Assembly (NCBI GenBank): GCA_021229015.1
Contig: CM037777.1
Span: 30,135,496-30,199,495 of the forward strand
DNA length: 64,000 nucleotides
Origin: Solen grandis
Taxonomy: Eukaryota > Mollusca > Bivalvia > Adapedonta > Solenidae
Reading direction: 5' to 3'
Shown: positions 12,701 to 25,940 of the stretch, in pieces
How the letters are laid out: every line of letters starts with the position of its first letter
Position numbering within the stretch: the first letter of the stretch is position 1
Notes under the pieces: model-generated
Told to the model about the DNA's origin: nothing
What the model saw: only the letters and a program-made list of their open reading frames with translations
The model's database searches: none
Program-made: the position numbers and the translations under genes

Positions 12701-15510
12701 CAGAAACGTCATAAATCAATTAAGTCCATCTGTGGTCAGTCTCTTTATCTTGCACCGAATCACTACTTTTGCGCAATGATATCGATGACCATTCAGGAAA
12801 CTTCGCACATGATAAGAAAAGCACCCGAGACACCTGCTGGCGAAATTTGCATTCGGACAACCCCGGCACTTGTTCTTACGCCTAAGTACATGACTTGTCC
12901 ATTAATGGCACTCACGTGTACACATGAATCAAGATTTAATGGTCACTTTTCATGACCAATAAACATCTCTGCTGTCCTTATCTCTTGAAATAATGTCTTA
13001 TTGTTTCCTTCTCAACACAGTCGTTATTAGAAGCTGCGAACAAAGAATTTCTGGAGAGGCAATGACAGACATAGACTTGTCATGAAACCACTTGATTTCT
13101 GCTATGTATACGAAACTGCGTTTGTCACTTACTTCAAATTAAGTACCAAATGAACAAAGGACTATGAACAATTGTGGACAGTATTACTGACAGTTTCTGG
13201 ATCGTATAAAGTAATGTACATGTACATGAATTATTATGTTCATTGCGTTCTCAACGCGCATGCTGGTGCGTGTAGATGTGAGATTGTATTTCAGTTTCTT
13301 TTAGAATGTCTTATTTGAAATATTGGTTATAAAAGAGAAACTATTTTCTTATCTTTTATGCAGTAAAAGAGTGAAATTTGAGTTAACTATACAAAAAGAA
13401 CATAAACTGGTTTAGAAACAACATCAGTAAAATAAAATTTATGCACACTGCGCTGTCCAACTCATAACAGATAAATAAACATACTTTATGAAATAGAAGT
13501 TCGGTTATAACAAATATAAATTGTCATAGACATTTGGCTGAAGTAATCATTCACATTTAAGACAACACGGTGGTAACGTACACCAGGAACCGTTGAAAGT
13601 TGAAAGAATGTGTTTCCCATTCGACGTTAAATAAGTACATTTAAACTACACGTACAATAAAACCGGAAAGAATGCTTGGAAATTGTAACTGTTAGTAATG
13701 AGATAATTGACCAAATTCAGATCCGATACCAAAATTGGACTCACTAATTGATTTATTAAGTTATTTAAAGTTGTTTATTTATTCGACCTTGTGCCTATGG
13801 TAATCATATCGGTCAATAAAAGCCAACAAATGGTTGTTTTATTATTCCGAAAAGCCATGTTACTTTGTCATTCGATCACATACGACCAAATTAAGACCAG
13901 CTACTAGTCTGATTTTCAAAATTTATAAATTTGAATCTACTTCGGTATACTAGTGTAACACATATTGAATGCTTGATGTAGGGTCCGGGTGGTAGACTAG
14001 CCAATATCACAAATAATTTTCTGGAGGCTAGGCCAAAACCTGGTTATATAATAACTCTGAAATATCAGCTGAATCAATTATTCGATTTGTGTGTCTGTCT
14101 GTTATGTACATAGGTTGACAGGTGGGATCGTATGTAAGCCAGTGACACCGCGTTCCCATGGGATCCGACTGGTTGGTTATCGATCCGTGGAAAAATCCAA
14201 TCTCACGATGCTGATCAGTCACGGTGAGTTATTACGCAGCCATGCGTATCTAAAATCCCGGTCAGCTCATCTGATGAGGACAGTAAAACAAGTCAATAGA
14301 TCACTTGATAAAAGCTGTTTAAAACACAGGTTGTCAAACATCAAAGAATGACTATTGACTGATGCAATTAGAGACTCATCAGTGTCCTCCTAGCACTCTA
14401 ATAGAGATATCGATCACATGTAATTTAATTTCATTATTATTAATGAACTGTTAAAACCGCATTGCTTTCTTTAAAAGCACAGCAAATCTTGCTAACGATT
14501 GATTGTTTCCCGCTCTAAATTCGTCTGTAAATGGATTCAAGATTCAATCTTAATGTCCGTGTGATTATTCACCGTAGTTTCATTATAATAACAGTTTGTT
14601 TTTTTGTTGTGTGTTTTTTTTTCTCAGTAAAGTTACGTTAAATGACACATGTTAAAATTGAGGTTCTCAGTGGAAAAATTTAAGGAACGGGAGAAGGAAA
14701 ATAAAGAAAGCAAGAGAAAAGAAAAAAAATATCTAAAAGGCGTAAGAATAACATGAAATAAATAGGTCTCTCTGTCTCTCTCTCCGTTTGTTTTTGCTGT
14801 TTTGGTCGTAGTTGTAACTAGTAAGGTCTTCATGATGGTTGCACGTGAAAGAAAAGACGACATAAGTACATTATTTTCTAAATATCCTAATACGCCCCCT
14901 AGCATGATTCGGATGCATATTTCATGCCGTGACAGTTGACAGAGCTAGATGAGCCATCATGCAGGCGCTTGAATAAAGAGCAGGTGGTAACTGATAGTAC
15001 AGATAGTACTGTCAAGGATTTGTACAGTGTACGTACTGACACTGTGGTAACTGCATTGGAAGACATCGTTGTAGGATATATCTCGGATAGTACTGTCAAT
15101 TATTTGTACAGTGTACGTACTGACACTGTGTGCATTAAACTGCAAACACAAATTGTATGAGTTTATTGTCATAAAATAGAAGGTGAAGGCGGTCCGAATG
15201 CAAATTCTTTTTAGCCTCTCTATAGTCATAAAAACACACACACACACGCACAAAATAGCATGTTCCGTTCTTCTGTATCCTTTTGTCATTTGTTTTACAA
15301 TGATTGGGAAACAAAGTGCTCACAACTTATACAAGTTCTTCTAAATTTTTGTTGGACCGGTACTTGGCATCTGGAAAGGGCATGAAAATCCTCAGGATGA
15401 TAAAAGATTATCTTAATATAATCTTAATCTTGACTAAAGTCAATTAGATAGGTACGGGTGTTTTCCCTCGCTATTTTATTTCAGTATTTTAGAATGGTTC
15501 CAGTTCTGGT
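9739..15510. other. Gene-free stretch
   Basis: No gene recognised. Small items: CAAGTT repeats joined to a TTCATTTATTACTCTCAGCA block at 10037-10110, which looks like the 3' end of a minus-strand LINE; a GGTTG/GGTC-rich simple stretch at 10890-11040; a C14 tract at 11370-11383; and an 88-bp-spaced direct repeat at 14993-15128. All open frames here are short and lack motifs. Confidence 0.5.
14993..15128 (+). repeat. Pair of 45-bp direct repeats containing small palindromes
   Basis: GATAGTACTGTCAAGGATTT at 14993 and GATAGTACTGTCAATTATTT at about 15082 each continue into GTACAGTGTACGTACTGACA. The copies begin about 89 bp apart, with three mismatches. Each copy contains a CAGTGT...ACACTG inverted pair around TACGTACTG. 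Confidence 0.7.
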
Positions 15511-15799
15511 TGGCCCGGTGGCCGAGTGGTCAGAGCATCCGCCTCGGAATCGGGAGGTCGCGGGTTCGATCCAGTCGTAAAAAATGGTACTGATATTGCT
15601 CCCTTGCTTGGCGACCAACTTATAAAGGTTGTTCTAGTGCGAGTAGACCTGGTGTGATAATAATGTGACTTGGTGACGCATAATGCCACAAGTCTACGGC
15701 GTAATACTGTAGTGTTGCAGCACTATATTTGCCTCAAGTTGATATTGTCCCCAAATTAACAAAATACTGTGGATGAGACGTTAAAGCCAATTAATCAAC
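15511..15799 (+). mobile_element. tRNA-derived SINE, plus strand
   Basis: The head is GGCCCGGTGGCCGAGTGGTC with A box, then B box GGGTTCGATCC about 50 bp later. The body has CCCTTGCTTGGCGACC, and the 3' end is GAGACGTTAAAGCCAATTAA. It lacks a mature-length tRNA fold beyond the head, so it is not called as a tRNA gene. The 26-bp array starts a few bases downstream. Confidence 0.8.
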
Positions 15800-15811
15800 T
15801 GTTTGGTCCGG

Positions 15812-17697
15812 TATAAAGATAATGTATCAGGGTGTGGTATAAGGATAATGTATCAGGGTGTGGTATAAGGTTGCTGTATTGGGGTTTACCGTCGCTGCGA
15901 TAGTATTTCAACCATATAGCGACGTCCAGCTAATTACAGGTGGAGGAAGACCCCGAGTACACAGAGGTACCCGGGTAGAACCACCGACCTACCGCAAGCC
16001 AGGTGGTATAACGATAATGTATCAGGGTGTGGTATAAGGGTAATGTACCGGGGTGTGGTATAAGGATGATGTGACAGGGTGTGGTATAAGGATGATGTGA
16101 CAGTGTGTGGTATAAGGATGGTGTGACAGGGTGTGGTATAAGGATGATGTGACAGGGTGGGGTATAAGTATAATGTGACAGGGTGTGGTATAAGGATGAT
16201 GTGACAGGGTGTGGTATAAGGATGATGTGACAGGGTGTGGTATAAGGATGGTGTGACAGGGTGTGGTATAAGGATGATGTGACAGGGTGGGTATAAGGAT
16301 GATGTGACAGGGTGTGGTATATGGATGATGTGACAGTATGTGGTATAAGGATGGTGTGACAGGGTGGGTATAAGGATGATGTGACAGGTGGGGTATAAGT
16401 ATAATGTGACAGGGTGTGGTATAAGGATGATGTGACAGGGTGTGGTATAAGGATGATGTGACAGGGTGTGGTATAAGGATAATGTGACAGTGTGTGGTAT
16501 AAGGATGATTTGACAGGGTGTGGTATAAGGATGATGTGACAGTGTGTGGTATAAGGATGATGTGACAGGGTGTGGTATAAGGATGATGTGACAGGGTGTG
16601 GTATAAGGATGATGTGACAGGGTGTGGTATAAGGATGATGTGACAGTGTGTGGTATAAGGATGATGTGACAGTGTGTGGTATAAGGATGATGTGACAGTG
16701 TGTGGTATAAGGATGGTGTGACAGGGTGTGGTATAAGGATGATGTGACAGGGTGGGGTGTATAAGGATGATGTGACAGGGTGTGGTATAAGGATGATGTG
16801 ACAGGGTGTGGTATAAGGATGATGTGACAGGGTGTGGTATAAGGATGGTGTGACAGGGTGTGGTATAAGGATGATGTGACAGGGTGGGGTATAAGTATAA
16901 TGTGACAGGGTGTGGTATAAGGATGATGTGACAGGGTGTGGTATAAGGATGATGTGACAGGGTGTGGTATAAGGATGATGTGACAGTGTGTGGTATAAGG
17001 ATAATGTGACAGGGTGTGGTATAAGGATGATGTGTAAGGGTGTGGTATAAGGATGATGTGTCAGGGTGTGGTATAAGGATAATGTGACAGGGTGTGGTAT
17101 CAGGATAATGTGACAGGGTGTGGTATAAGGATGATGTGACAGGGTGTGGTATAAGGATTATGTGACAGTGTGTGGTATAAGGATAATGTGACAGGGTGTG
17201 GTATTAGGATAATGTGACAGGGTGTGATATAAGGATGATGTGACAGGGTGTGATATAAGGATGATGTGACAGGGTGTAGTATAAGGATAGTGTGACAGGG
17301 TGTGGTTTAGGATAATGTGATGGTGTGTGGTATAAGGATAATGTGACAGGGTGTGGTATAAGGATAATGTGACAGGGTGTGGTATAAGGATGATGTGACA
17401 GGGTGTGGTATAAGGATTATGTGACAGTGTGTGGTATAAAGATAATGTGACAGGGTGTGGTATTAGGATAATGTGACAGGGTGTGATATAAGGATGATGT
17501 GACAGGGTGTGGTATAAGGATGATGTGACAGGGTGTGGTATAAGGATGATGTGACAGTGTGTGGTATAAGGATATGGTGACAGGGTGTGGTATAAGGATA
17601 ATGTGACAAGGTGTGGTATAAGGATAATGTGACAGGGTGTGATATAAGGATAATGTGACAGGGTGTGGTATAAAGATAATGTGACAGGGTGTGGTGT
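15812..17697. repeat. 26-bp minisatellite array, about 65-70 copies
   Basis: Unit GGTGTGGTATAAGGATGATG plus TGACAG; starts at 16569 and 16595 show the 26-bp period. Variants have AATG for GATG, GTGTG for GGTGTG, and occasional 1-2 base changes. The first copies are interrupted by a second repeat at 15885-16008. The unit matches an internal segment of the neighbouring SINE family (see findings). The long minus-strand frame across it is a by-product. Confidence 0.95.
15885..16008. mobile_element. Short interspersed element inside start of the 26-bp array
   Basis: Contains ATAGCGACGTCCAGCTAATT, ACAGGTGGAGGAAGACCCCG and GGTAGAACCACCGACC. It matches 37890-38012 closely, and the GACGTCCATCACATTACAGG core recurs at about 46804. 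A SINE family with a conserved core is likely. Confidence 0.65.
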
Positions 17698-19555
17698 CAT
17701 GTCACATGTCTTTTGTTCATTACAATTTCTCATGTAGAAAAAAGTCTTAAGCTGAAGTAGTGTCTAGTTTAAGCCACGCAAACAACAGAAAACTCACATA
17801 TCCAATTCATTTTAAACAATATTAAGATATAAGAGTAATACTTTGATATAGATGCTGAATGCGAAAATGAAGTGAACTTTTTTATTTTTCTATTTCCATC
17901 TTTAAAGCATCATTGTTATTCTCAGTTAAATATTAGATTCATCCTTTGTTTTAGAGATCGGGTTCTCCTCACGGTGGAGACCAGCGGATACATGCCATAT
18001 GGTGTATGGATTCCCTGGGTCTAAATCAAACGCACAACTACATTAGTGCAAGCAGTGAAGTTTGAAACACCATTACGAAGACTCGCAATCTTAAATGAGC
18101 AAAATTGATGGACCACATGATTTTGTGAAAAAGTCATAAGAGAATCCACTGGTGCCCTTTGTTATCTTTATGAAGCTTATGTGTAATGGTATGAATAATT
18201 GCATTTAGAATAACTCACTGGTCTGAGAAAGAAAATCTGAAACATGAATCGATGTTTGAAAACTTTTTGGCTAAATGCTAAAATACTTGAAAATATGAAA
18301 CTGACATAAGAATCAAATAAAAAAAAAATTAAAAATATATCATGCAAAATATAACCAAAAAAATCGCCATTAACATATAACATCATTATATGTCGCGACA
18401 TGCCTAATATGAAAATTGAGCAGATGCCAATAAGGGAGCAGCAATACCGAGACGCGCGGACCGAAAAGAGAGACTTATTTGTAAATCAAGAAAACACACA
18501 TGGGAAGCTATATATCATAATATGTTCTCGATAAACACAACTTAACGATGTTTATAACCTGTCATCATTTGTCAATTATCGAAGCTAAGAAAAGTGTTTT
18601 ACATAAGACATAATCACAGCCTGACAATGAGGCCTTAATAGCCTATTAGTTTGAGTTGCCATGAGCAACGCGTATTGATTTGGACATTTTTTCTTTCTTT
18701 TATGATCTACAATGACCTTTATGATCTGGTGTATTTTGGTGTATGTTGGAATACAAAGACCGTTGATTTATCGAGACAAAAAATTAAATTAAAGTATGTT
18801 TGTTAATAACAAATATATATAAGAAATGATAAAGCTTTATGGAATTTATAACATGAGGTTTGACGTCATAGAATAGAAATCTGAAGACTAACTCGGATTC
18901 AAACACATTTATCCTGCAGTACACCAATCTTGAGTAAAATTGTACAAAATATCTTAACTTGTCCATCCCCTTAATATGTTAGTTTTATGTTAAAACGGTT
19001 TAAATATTTACATACTTACATTATAAACTTGCAAATGCAATGCGTTTAGAAATGCGACTATCGTGTGAATGATTAATTGTGAAAATAAAATTCACCTAAA
19101 GTCATTGAATATCTAGGACAGTGGCAAGGTACACGACAATCATTGTATTCCTGAAAATGAAACAGACACCTAGTAAACATGCGGAACATGGCTTAGAATT
19201 TCCAATGCAATCGATTCAGTAAAATGATTATATATTTTCATTTCAACTTAAATCCTTTTTACGCAATCCCTACTATCTTTCAAATCACGTAACAAATTAA
19301 ATAAAGAAATAATGACTTCTAAACTGCCTTTCATCTTGCAAACGCGGAACAGGCAAATGTACTTTAATCACGCTAGCTTTCTGTTTAAGGTCAAATTGTT
19401 TTTTGGCTTCGGGGGAAGCAAGTTTAATTATTAGATTTTTTTCTCATTTTAGCCTTAACAGCATTATTGAATAAAGCTCCAATGAAGCACTGGTGAATTT
19501 GATAAAATTCAAAAGAAAGCCAATGTCCAACTTAATTCGAAAATATTAAATTTAT
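17698..19555. other. Unassigned sequence
   Basis: AT-rich, with no gene, RNA or clear repeat recognised. Confidence 0.5.
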
Positions 19556-19586
19556 TCTCTCTCTCTCTCTCTCTCTCCCTCTCTCT
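19556..19586. repeat. (CT)n microsatellite
   Basis: About 15 CT units with one CC interruption. Confidence 0.9.
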
Positions 19587-19800
19587 TGATGCCCTACTCC
19601 CAGGAGGTCGAGGGTCGACCTTGGCCGCGAAAAACCAAATTTGTTAAGTATATAATTGGTATATTTCCCTATAGCCTTGCTTGGCGCTCAGCATATATTT
19701 TTGTTAGTTCCAAGACTGGTTACAGAGTGTCAGAATAATGTGACTGAGTGTGTTATCATGTCACAATGTGATTGATGTGAGGCAGTACTTTAGCAAACAT
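19587..19800 (+). mobile_element. Degraded SINE body
   Basis: Contains CCAGGAGGTCGAGGGTCGAC (decayed B-box region), CCTTGCTTGGCGCTCAGCAT and AGAATAATGTGACTGAGTGT. All resemble the body of the SINE at 15511-15799 in the same order; the A-box half is missing. Confidence 0.55.
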
Positions 19801-19936
19801 TTAAAAATGATGATAATACTTTTAGTGGGACACTTAACAAGCAAACAACATTTCTTCTTCTTCCTTTCTTCCTTTTCTTTTTCCTTCTTCTTCTTTGTTT
19901 CTTTGTTTTTCTTTGATATGAACTAACCCATGCACA

Positions 19937-19939
<3 letters not shown>

Positions 19940-19969
<30 letters not shown>
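19940..19969. repeat. (GACA)7 microsatellite
   Basis: Seven tandem GACA units within a purine-rich plus strand. Confidence 0.9.
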
Positions 19970-20354
19970 CAGTGATAATAAAAGAATGTCAAAAAATAAC
20001 TTTCATTTGTCAAAAGTAAACAAAAATGCTTACAAAAAATACATTGCATTTAATAAACTTTTGCAAACTGAAACATTAAATCCCCAAATTCAATTCAGAA
20101 GCAAAAGAATATAAATTAGTTTGTAGTGACAGGTTAACGGCTATTTTTATATTTTTATCTTCGACTTGCTAGACTCCAAAGTCACTTTTTTCGCGTGGTT
20201 TTGACACTCAATCGCGGATATCCTAATCTAAGCGGTGTTGCGGTGTTATTCGAATTTTATGAGTACTTCGGCTGCAGTAAAACTCTCTCCTTTATTATAT
20301 TTAATTGCATGCGTTCGTGTAAAAATGTCTTATGTCAGATACCATTATACTTGA

Positions 20355-20585
20355 CAGCCGGGGCTCAGTAGTTGAGTGGTTGTAGAATTAGTTTACCTGA
20401 GTAAACAGTTGTGGGTCCGAGCCCAGGTCAGCCGCCTTGTTTCTCATGTCACTAAGTTCCAGCTGCTATGTGTTAGACATGCGGTTTAATCAGGGTGCTT
20501 TTGTGCATCCCGGTCTTTCTCCACTCAAGTTGTTAGCTAGATTTCTACAAGGACCCAGAAAGTCAGGACCTATCACGCGAACTAT
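20355..20585 (+). mobile_element. tRNA-derived SINE of a second family
   Basis: tRNA-like head GGGGCTCAGTAGTTGAGTGG and B-box-like GTGGGTCCGAGCCC, then a body with CATCCCGGTCTTTCTCCACT. The head is followed by non-tRNA sequence, so it is a SINE rather than a tRNA gene. No target duplication identified. Confidence 0.55.
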
Positions 20586-23584
20586 ATCTATATGAAATGA
20601 ACTCCCAACCACAGTTAATTTCATACAACGACCACGAATATGAGATAGATTTTTAAAATCATTAATTATTCAGAAAGGGGTGTGTGTTTAAAAACAGAAA
20701 TATGTTGAACAGCATTTTTCTGAATAATTCTAAATGAATTGTTCAAACATAGATATATTCACCAACATATCTAAGATGTGACAAGAGTATCGAATATGGC
20801 ATCGTGTTTAAATATATACGTTTCGACGCATATATAGATAAAATGAAGTTAGTCTATTTGTGATGCTTTCATTTAATCTATTGTTCAATACCTTTAAGAT
20901 TTCTCTCTTCTCACGTTTAGTTAATATGCAATATTAACTTTAATATTAACAATAAACTTTATATATATATGGTGTAACAACCGGTATATGCGTTACAATT
21001 TTCGATTTTTTTTCTATAAAGCAAAAAAACTACCCATTAATCAACACATAGCACATTTTCTTTTTTTTTCCATAGTTTATGATTTTTTTTTGATTTTTTT
21101 TTTTTTTTTTTTTTTTGTCTTTCTTTTAACTAAGTCCGTTTTGCCAATCTGGGTCCCGTTTCACTAAACTTTGTACGAACAAATTTGGTCTAAGTCGTAA
21201 GTCTGTTGTCATACAATGTACCTACTAATTCTTTATCTGTTAAATGAAACTTAGAGAAATTTATCCGACTCCATTGCGTTATACAAACGCATCACATTTT
21301 GTGAGGAAAAAAAATCTTACAAGAATAAAACTATTTAGTATCCGTGAAATTAGGTCTACGGAGAATCCATTTCGAGCTTGCCGGAGATGACCAAGTAATT
21401 ACGAATGACGTTGTGATTCAACTTTAGAATATCTAAACAAAACACACGTACAATACTTTTCATATTCTATCTGATTTTTCACGTGCATCAAACTATAAAA
21501 CAGAGACCACGTTTATAAAGTTTACATCGATTACCATGAACGGCAAATTCCAAAAGCAAAACTGTTTCAAATAAATATTTCACTTACATGTTCAGTTAAA
21601 TTTGATCAATCCTGCTGAAATTGCTGAACTTATACTAATTGCTTATCGAAGCAATTTATAATAGCTACATCGTGAAATAATTGTAAAATATCTGATTAGA
21701 TATGTGAACTATAACTAACATTTTATTACAAACTGCAATAATTATTTACAATAATTTCACTTTTCTGAAATAGTATTTTATTATATTCTAAAAATCGATT
21801 TGTCATTAAATTGATATTGTTTTTATCAGAGACAGTTAATCGCCACTTACAAAATGAAAGATATTCGTTAAACCAGCCTGTCAGCCAAGCATGCTAATTA
21901 ATGAATCAATAGTCTGCAATTATTCATGCAATTTTTTCAGGAAAAGAATTCTTATTTCATATTTGATGAAATCAAATTAAATGATTACCAGACTACATGT
22001 TTAAGTTTCGAGGAAAAGAAGTATTTAATAGTAGCTAAATTTAGATATATAATTTGGATAAATTAGTGATACAGTACTAATTGTCATACCTTTCATACAC
22101 TGAGCAAAAAAGTTTGAAGACAAATCAGTTCACGGTTAGTAGGGAGCAAAAAAGAAACAGAGACTTGTTTAGCGTAAGCGATCTTCATTACATTTGGTAA
22201 TGGCATATTTGCGGTGCCAAATTGAATCCTACAAATTAATCAAATTTCAATTTAAAGATTGCGACTGAAACGGCAACAATTGCCAAAAAATTCGAGTCGT
22301 TCCAAGCATCAAAGTGCGGTCATGCGATAGAAGTTTGCATGCAATAGTGCAATTTAAATAAATGTAATTTGAATAAACCCAGTTAACAAGCAGACGTTAT
22401 GGGATGACATAAATGCAAACAGACACGCAACGTATGAACGAACATGCATACCTACAGACACACGCGCGTGCGCATGTCCCCATACTTACACGTGCCCCTC
22501 TGAGCGTTCGCACGAGTGAACGCACAATAATATTTTAACATACTATGCCCTTTTCTTGTGGCGAAAAGGTAATAAATCGCGAGCTCAGCTATCGGTCGGT
22601 TAACTCGTTTGACAAATTGATGTCGGTAACACTATATCAGACGAACCTGATTGCTACCCCGGGGCAGGCCGCGGTTTGACTTCGGATGATATACGACCGC
22701 TGCATTTTGCCGAGATCAAAGCTCCCGAAAATGAAAATACAAATATAGTGACAAGTGACTTACCGCGAAGTTGACTTTGATTACAAATTGATTGAAAAGT
22801 TACAGTTCAATACTTCGTATATGATAAATGGACTGAGATGCATGTCGGCATGGATGTATGTAAAAATAGTCATATTCAGCCTAGTGGCCTGATTTTTTTT
22901 TTTTTTTTTTTGTTGTTGGTTTTTTTGACGGTGAAAACGATTGTTTCCACGTTAGAAAATTCAATTTGTCTCGAAAATTTTTTTTTTTTTTTTTTTTTTG
23001 CTTTTGTTGCTGCCTACTAGTTCGTGTATGCTGATTCAAATTGTTTTCAAATGCCTACGTCACAGTGTTGTAATGTTATAGTATCGGCTATTAATTATAC
23101 ATTGCTATCCACACGTCTTCGGGGGATTTACATTTCTCTGGTAAAAATCACGAACGTCACACACATTTACTGCAAAAGTCGTGAGTGGTAAATAACAATT
23201 TCCAGATGAGATGATTACAGAGAGCCGATTGGTTCTTTTTTAATGGTCAAATAATTCGACTTACTCCATTTTATCCTGAAGGGCACACTCACTAAATGGT
23301 TTCTGTGGTGTGTGACAAATGATATTAACGCGAACAATCTGATTGAAATAGCTGTTTCTTGAATATATCAAGAGCTAAATTATCACAGAATTATTTTTAT
23401 TCTTCGTCCTTATTTTCATTTCATCCTTTTATTTTGAGGTATATTTAGATTTTTATATATGAACTAGACTTTGCAAAAAAGACAGGCGATACACCATTGC
23501 TATGTATCATTTTATGATAATTTAAAATAAGCATATCTTAAAGCAAGCATACACACAAAGCGGTAATATAGAGAGAGTACAGTT
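20586..23584. other. Unassigned AT-rich sequence
   Basis: No gene recognised. Long T tracts lie at 21094-21116, 22892-22910 and 22979-22999. Confidence 0.5.
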
Positions 23585-24154
23585 AAAATTTTGCAAATCA
23601 ATACTAGGAGTGAAAATGGCTACAAGTACTTTAGCGGCGAATTAGGGAGACTCCCGCTTTTTATTAATAGACTTGTATCAATAGTTAAGTATTGGTTAAA
23701 ATTAACATCTACTGATAACATTTTATTAAAAACATTATATAGTATAGCAATTGAAGATAGCAAAAAAGGATATAAAAATTGAGTAACTAATGTCAAAACA
23801 CTTCTTAATGAATACGGGTTCTCTTATGCTTGGAATAATCCATATAGTTTATGTCATACTGAGTTTATTTCTTTGTTTAAACTAAGAATAACAGATAGCT
23901 TTTTACAAAACAGGTTTTGTGATTTAGATAAAAGTGTTGTATTGGATTCTTTATATAAGCATATCAAAACTGGGTTTGAAATGGAATCATATTTATATGA
24001 TATATATTCTAGAAAAAGCGGCCCTGATTAAATGTGCTTTTAATTTATACGTCCACCCCTTGCATGTTAATTTAAAACCTTCGGCATCCTTAAACATTAA
24101 GTGATATATTATGATAATGTAAATAATTATTATTCCAATTCAATAAAATAATAA
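23585..24154 (+). mobile_element. LINE ORF2 C-terminal remnant, cut by assembly gap
   Basis: The plus strand encodes FSGELGRLPLFINRLVSIVK then YWLKL, followed after an in-frame stop by NVKTLLNEYGFSYAW and LFKLRITDSFLQNRF. This pattern is known from the C-terminal tail of invertebrate non-LTR retrotransposon ORF2 proteins. Stops show it is inactive. It ends 100-200 bp before the N gap. Confidence 0.7.
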
Positions 24155-24254
24155 NNNNNNNNNNNNNNNNNNNNNNNNNNNNNNNNNNNNNNNNNNNNNN
24201 NNNNNNNNNNNNNNNNNNNNNNNNNNNNNNNNNNNNNNNNNNNNNNNNNNNNNN
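24155..24254. other. Assembly gap (100 N)
   Basis: Exactly 100 N, the conventional size for a scaffold gap of unknown length. It falls between a LINE remnant and a repeat-rich element. Confidence 0.99.
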
Positions 24255-24359
24255 CATTCAAATCAATTCAAATTTTCCAGTAGCAATGCTGGAATATCAT
24301 AAGTAGATGACCAGTTTTACATTTAAAAACACATGTGACACACGTTTGCGAGTAGTTAT

Positions 24360-25630
24360 AAAAACAAGAGCACCGCATGCGGGTGCCAATGCTTATCTGT
24401 TTTTACCGTTACATATTTTTGTTAAACAGTAAAAAAAATTGACCTTGAAAATCACAACTAAACTGTAAGCCTTTAAATGCAAAGTTCCATACCCTTAAAT
24501 TTGACCTTTGACCTTGACCTATGCATGGAATAGAATGTATACAACACAAGATGTAAAATATGTAAACAAAAAATCACAATTGCTAGTTTTTGATAATCAA
24601 CACACAACTGAAAAAAATTTAAAAAAAAAAATCAAAATACCAAAAAAAGATGTCAAAAAAAAGTTATGGCCAACGTTAAAAGTTTTTTGTTAAAAATTTC
24701 AAAAATAAGTCAGTTCAAAGGTCAAGGTCATAAGTCCAAAAGTGTAACACTGATGGAAAGGTCTTGCCACAAGGAATTCACATATGAAATATCAGTGCCC
24801 AGTTGGTAACGGTTCTAAAATGACATGCATTTTAAAGTTTACAGAAGTTACAGCAAAAATAGGTCAAAGGTCAAGGTCGATAGATAAAATATTGAGGTAT
24901 ATTTGAATAGCCCTTACAAATATGAATATGCGTACCAAATATAAAAGTTGTATGTCCAATAGTTAAGAAAGTATGGCCAACATTAAAGTTTTTTTTGTTA
25001 AACATTTCAAATATAGGTCAAAGTTCAAAGGTCAAGGTCAAAAGTCCAAAAGTGTAACATTGATGGAAAGGTCTTGTTGCAAGGAATTCACATATGAAAT
25101 ATCAGTGCCCTGTTAATAAAAGTTTTGAAATGACAGGCATTTTAAAGTTTTCAAAAGTTACAGCAAAAATAGGTCAAAGGTCAAGGTTGATAGATGAAAT
25201 GTTGAGGTATATCTGAATAGCCCTTGCAAAGGCGAATATGCATACAAAAAAAAATTGTATGTCAAATAGTAAAGAAACATTTAAAAAATTGGTCAAAGAT
25301 TAAAGGTCAAGGTCAAAAGTCCAAAACTGTAACATTCATGGAAAGGTCTTGCCATAAGGAATTCACATGTGAAATATCAGTGCCCTGTTGGGAATGGTTC
25401 TGAAATGACAGGATTTTTAAGTTTTCAAAAGTTACAGCAAAAATAGGTCAAAGGTCAAGGTCAATAGGTGAAAAAATTGCATATGTCTGGATAGGCCTTG
25501 TCAAGATGAATATGCATACCAAAAATGAAAGTTGTATATTGAATAGTAGAGAAGTTAAGTTCAACACTAAGATTCCGGATGATGACGACAATGGGGATGC
25601 CGGAGTTACTACAATAGCTCGTATTATTTT
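24360..25630. mobile_element. Repeat element with internal AGGTCAAAGGTCA units
   Basis: Begins AACAAGAGCACCGCATGCGG and ends CTACAATAGCTCGTATTATT, with short inverted ends (AGAGC/GCTC). The interior repeats about every 275-310 bp: AAGTTACAGCAAAAATAGGT precedes CAAAGGTCAAGGTC at 24861, 25171 and 25445. AAAGGTCTTG and AAGGAATTCACAT also recur. No coding capacity is seen. Probably a non-autonomous DNA element. Confidence 0.7.
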
Positions 25631-25930
25631 CTTAGAAAAACAGACGAGATAAAAATCTGCTGGGTTAAAAAAAGTCCATTATGGAATTATTATGGAAGAA
25701 AAGAACAAGTTAGGATTTTGTTAGTATTACAAGATTTATTACTCATAAATATATCACATAAAAATAATCACAGAAATGCAAATACCAATAGTCCTAGTTT
25801 GGCTTTATATATTTATATAATTTCTGTTCACATATGTTCATATTCTGACCTCCAACTTCAAAAAATCAAATCCTTATAACTTCTATATTCAACAAAATCA
25901 TTAAAAAATTGCATAAAAAGTCTAGATTTC
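25631..25930. other. Intergenic, 3' of CFAP58
   Basis: AT-rich sequence with no recognisable element besides the candidate polyadenylation signal at 25735-25740. Confidence 0.5.
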
Positions 25931-25940
25931 TTTTTCTCTT

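Noticed and set aside
15511..15585. tRNA gene (A and B boxes)
   Set aside because: The head grades into a SINE body, the same family recurs at 9285 and 34604, and no complete cloverleaf was seen. The heads at 2443 and 20355 were rejected for the same reason.
17158..17733. 191-codon minus-strand frame with a repeating HTLSHYPYTTPCHI pattern
   Set aside because: Entirely within the 26-bp array, whose unit simply lacks stops in that frame; no start context, splice or domain support.
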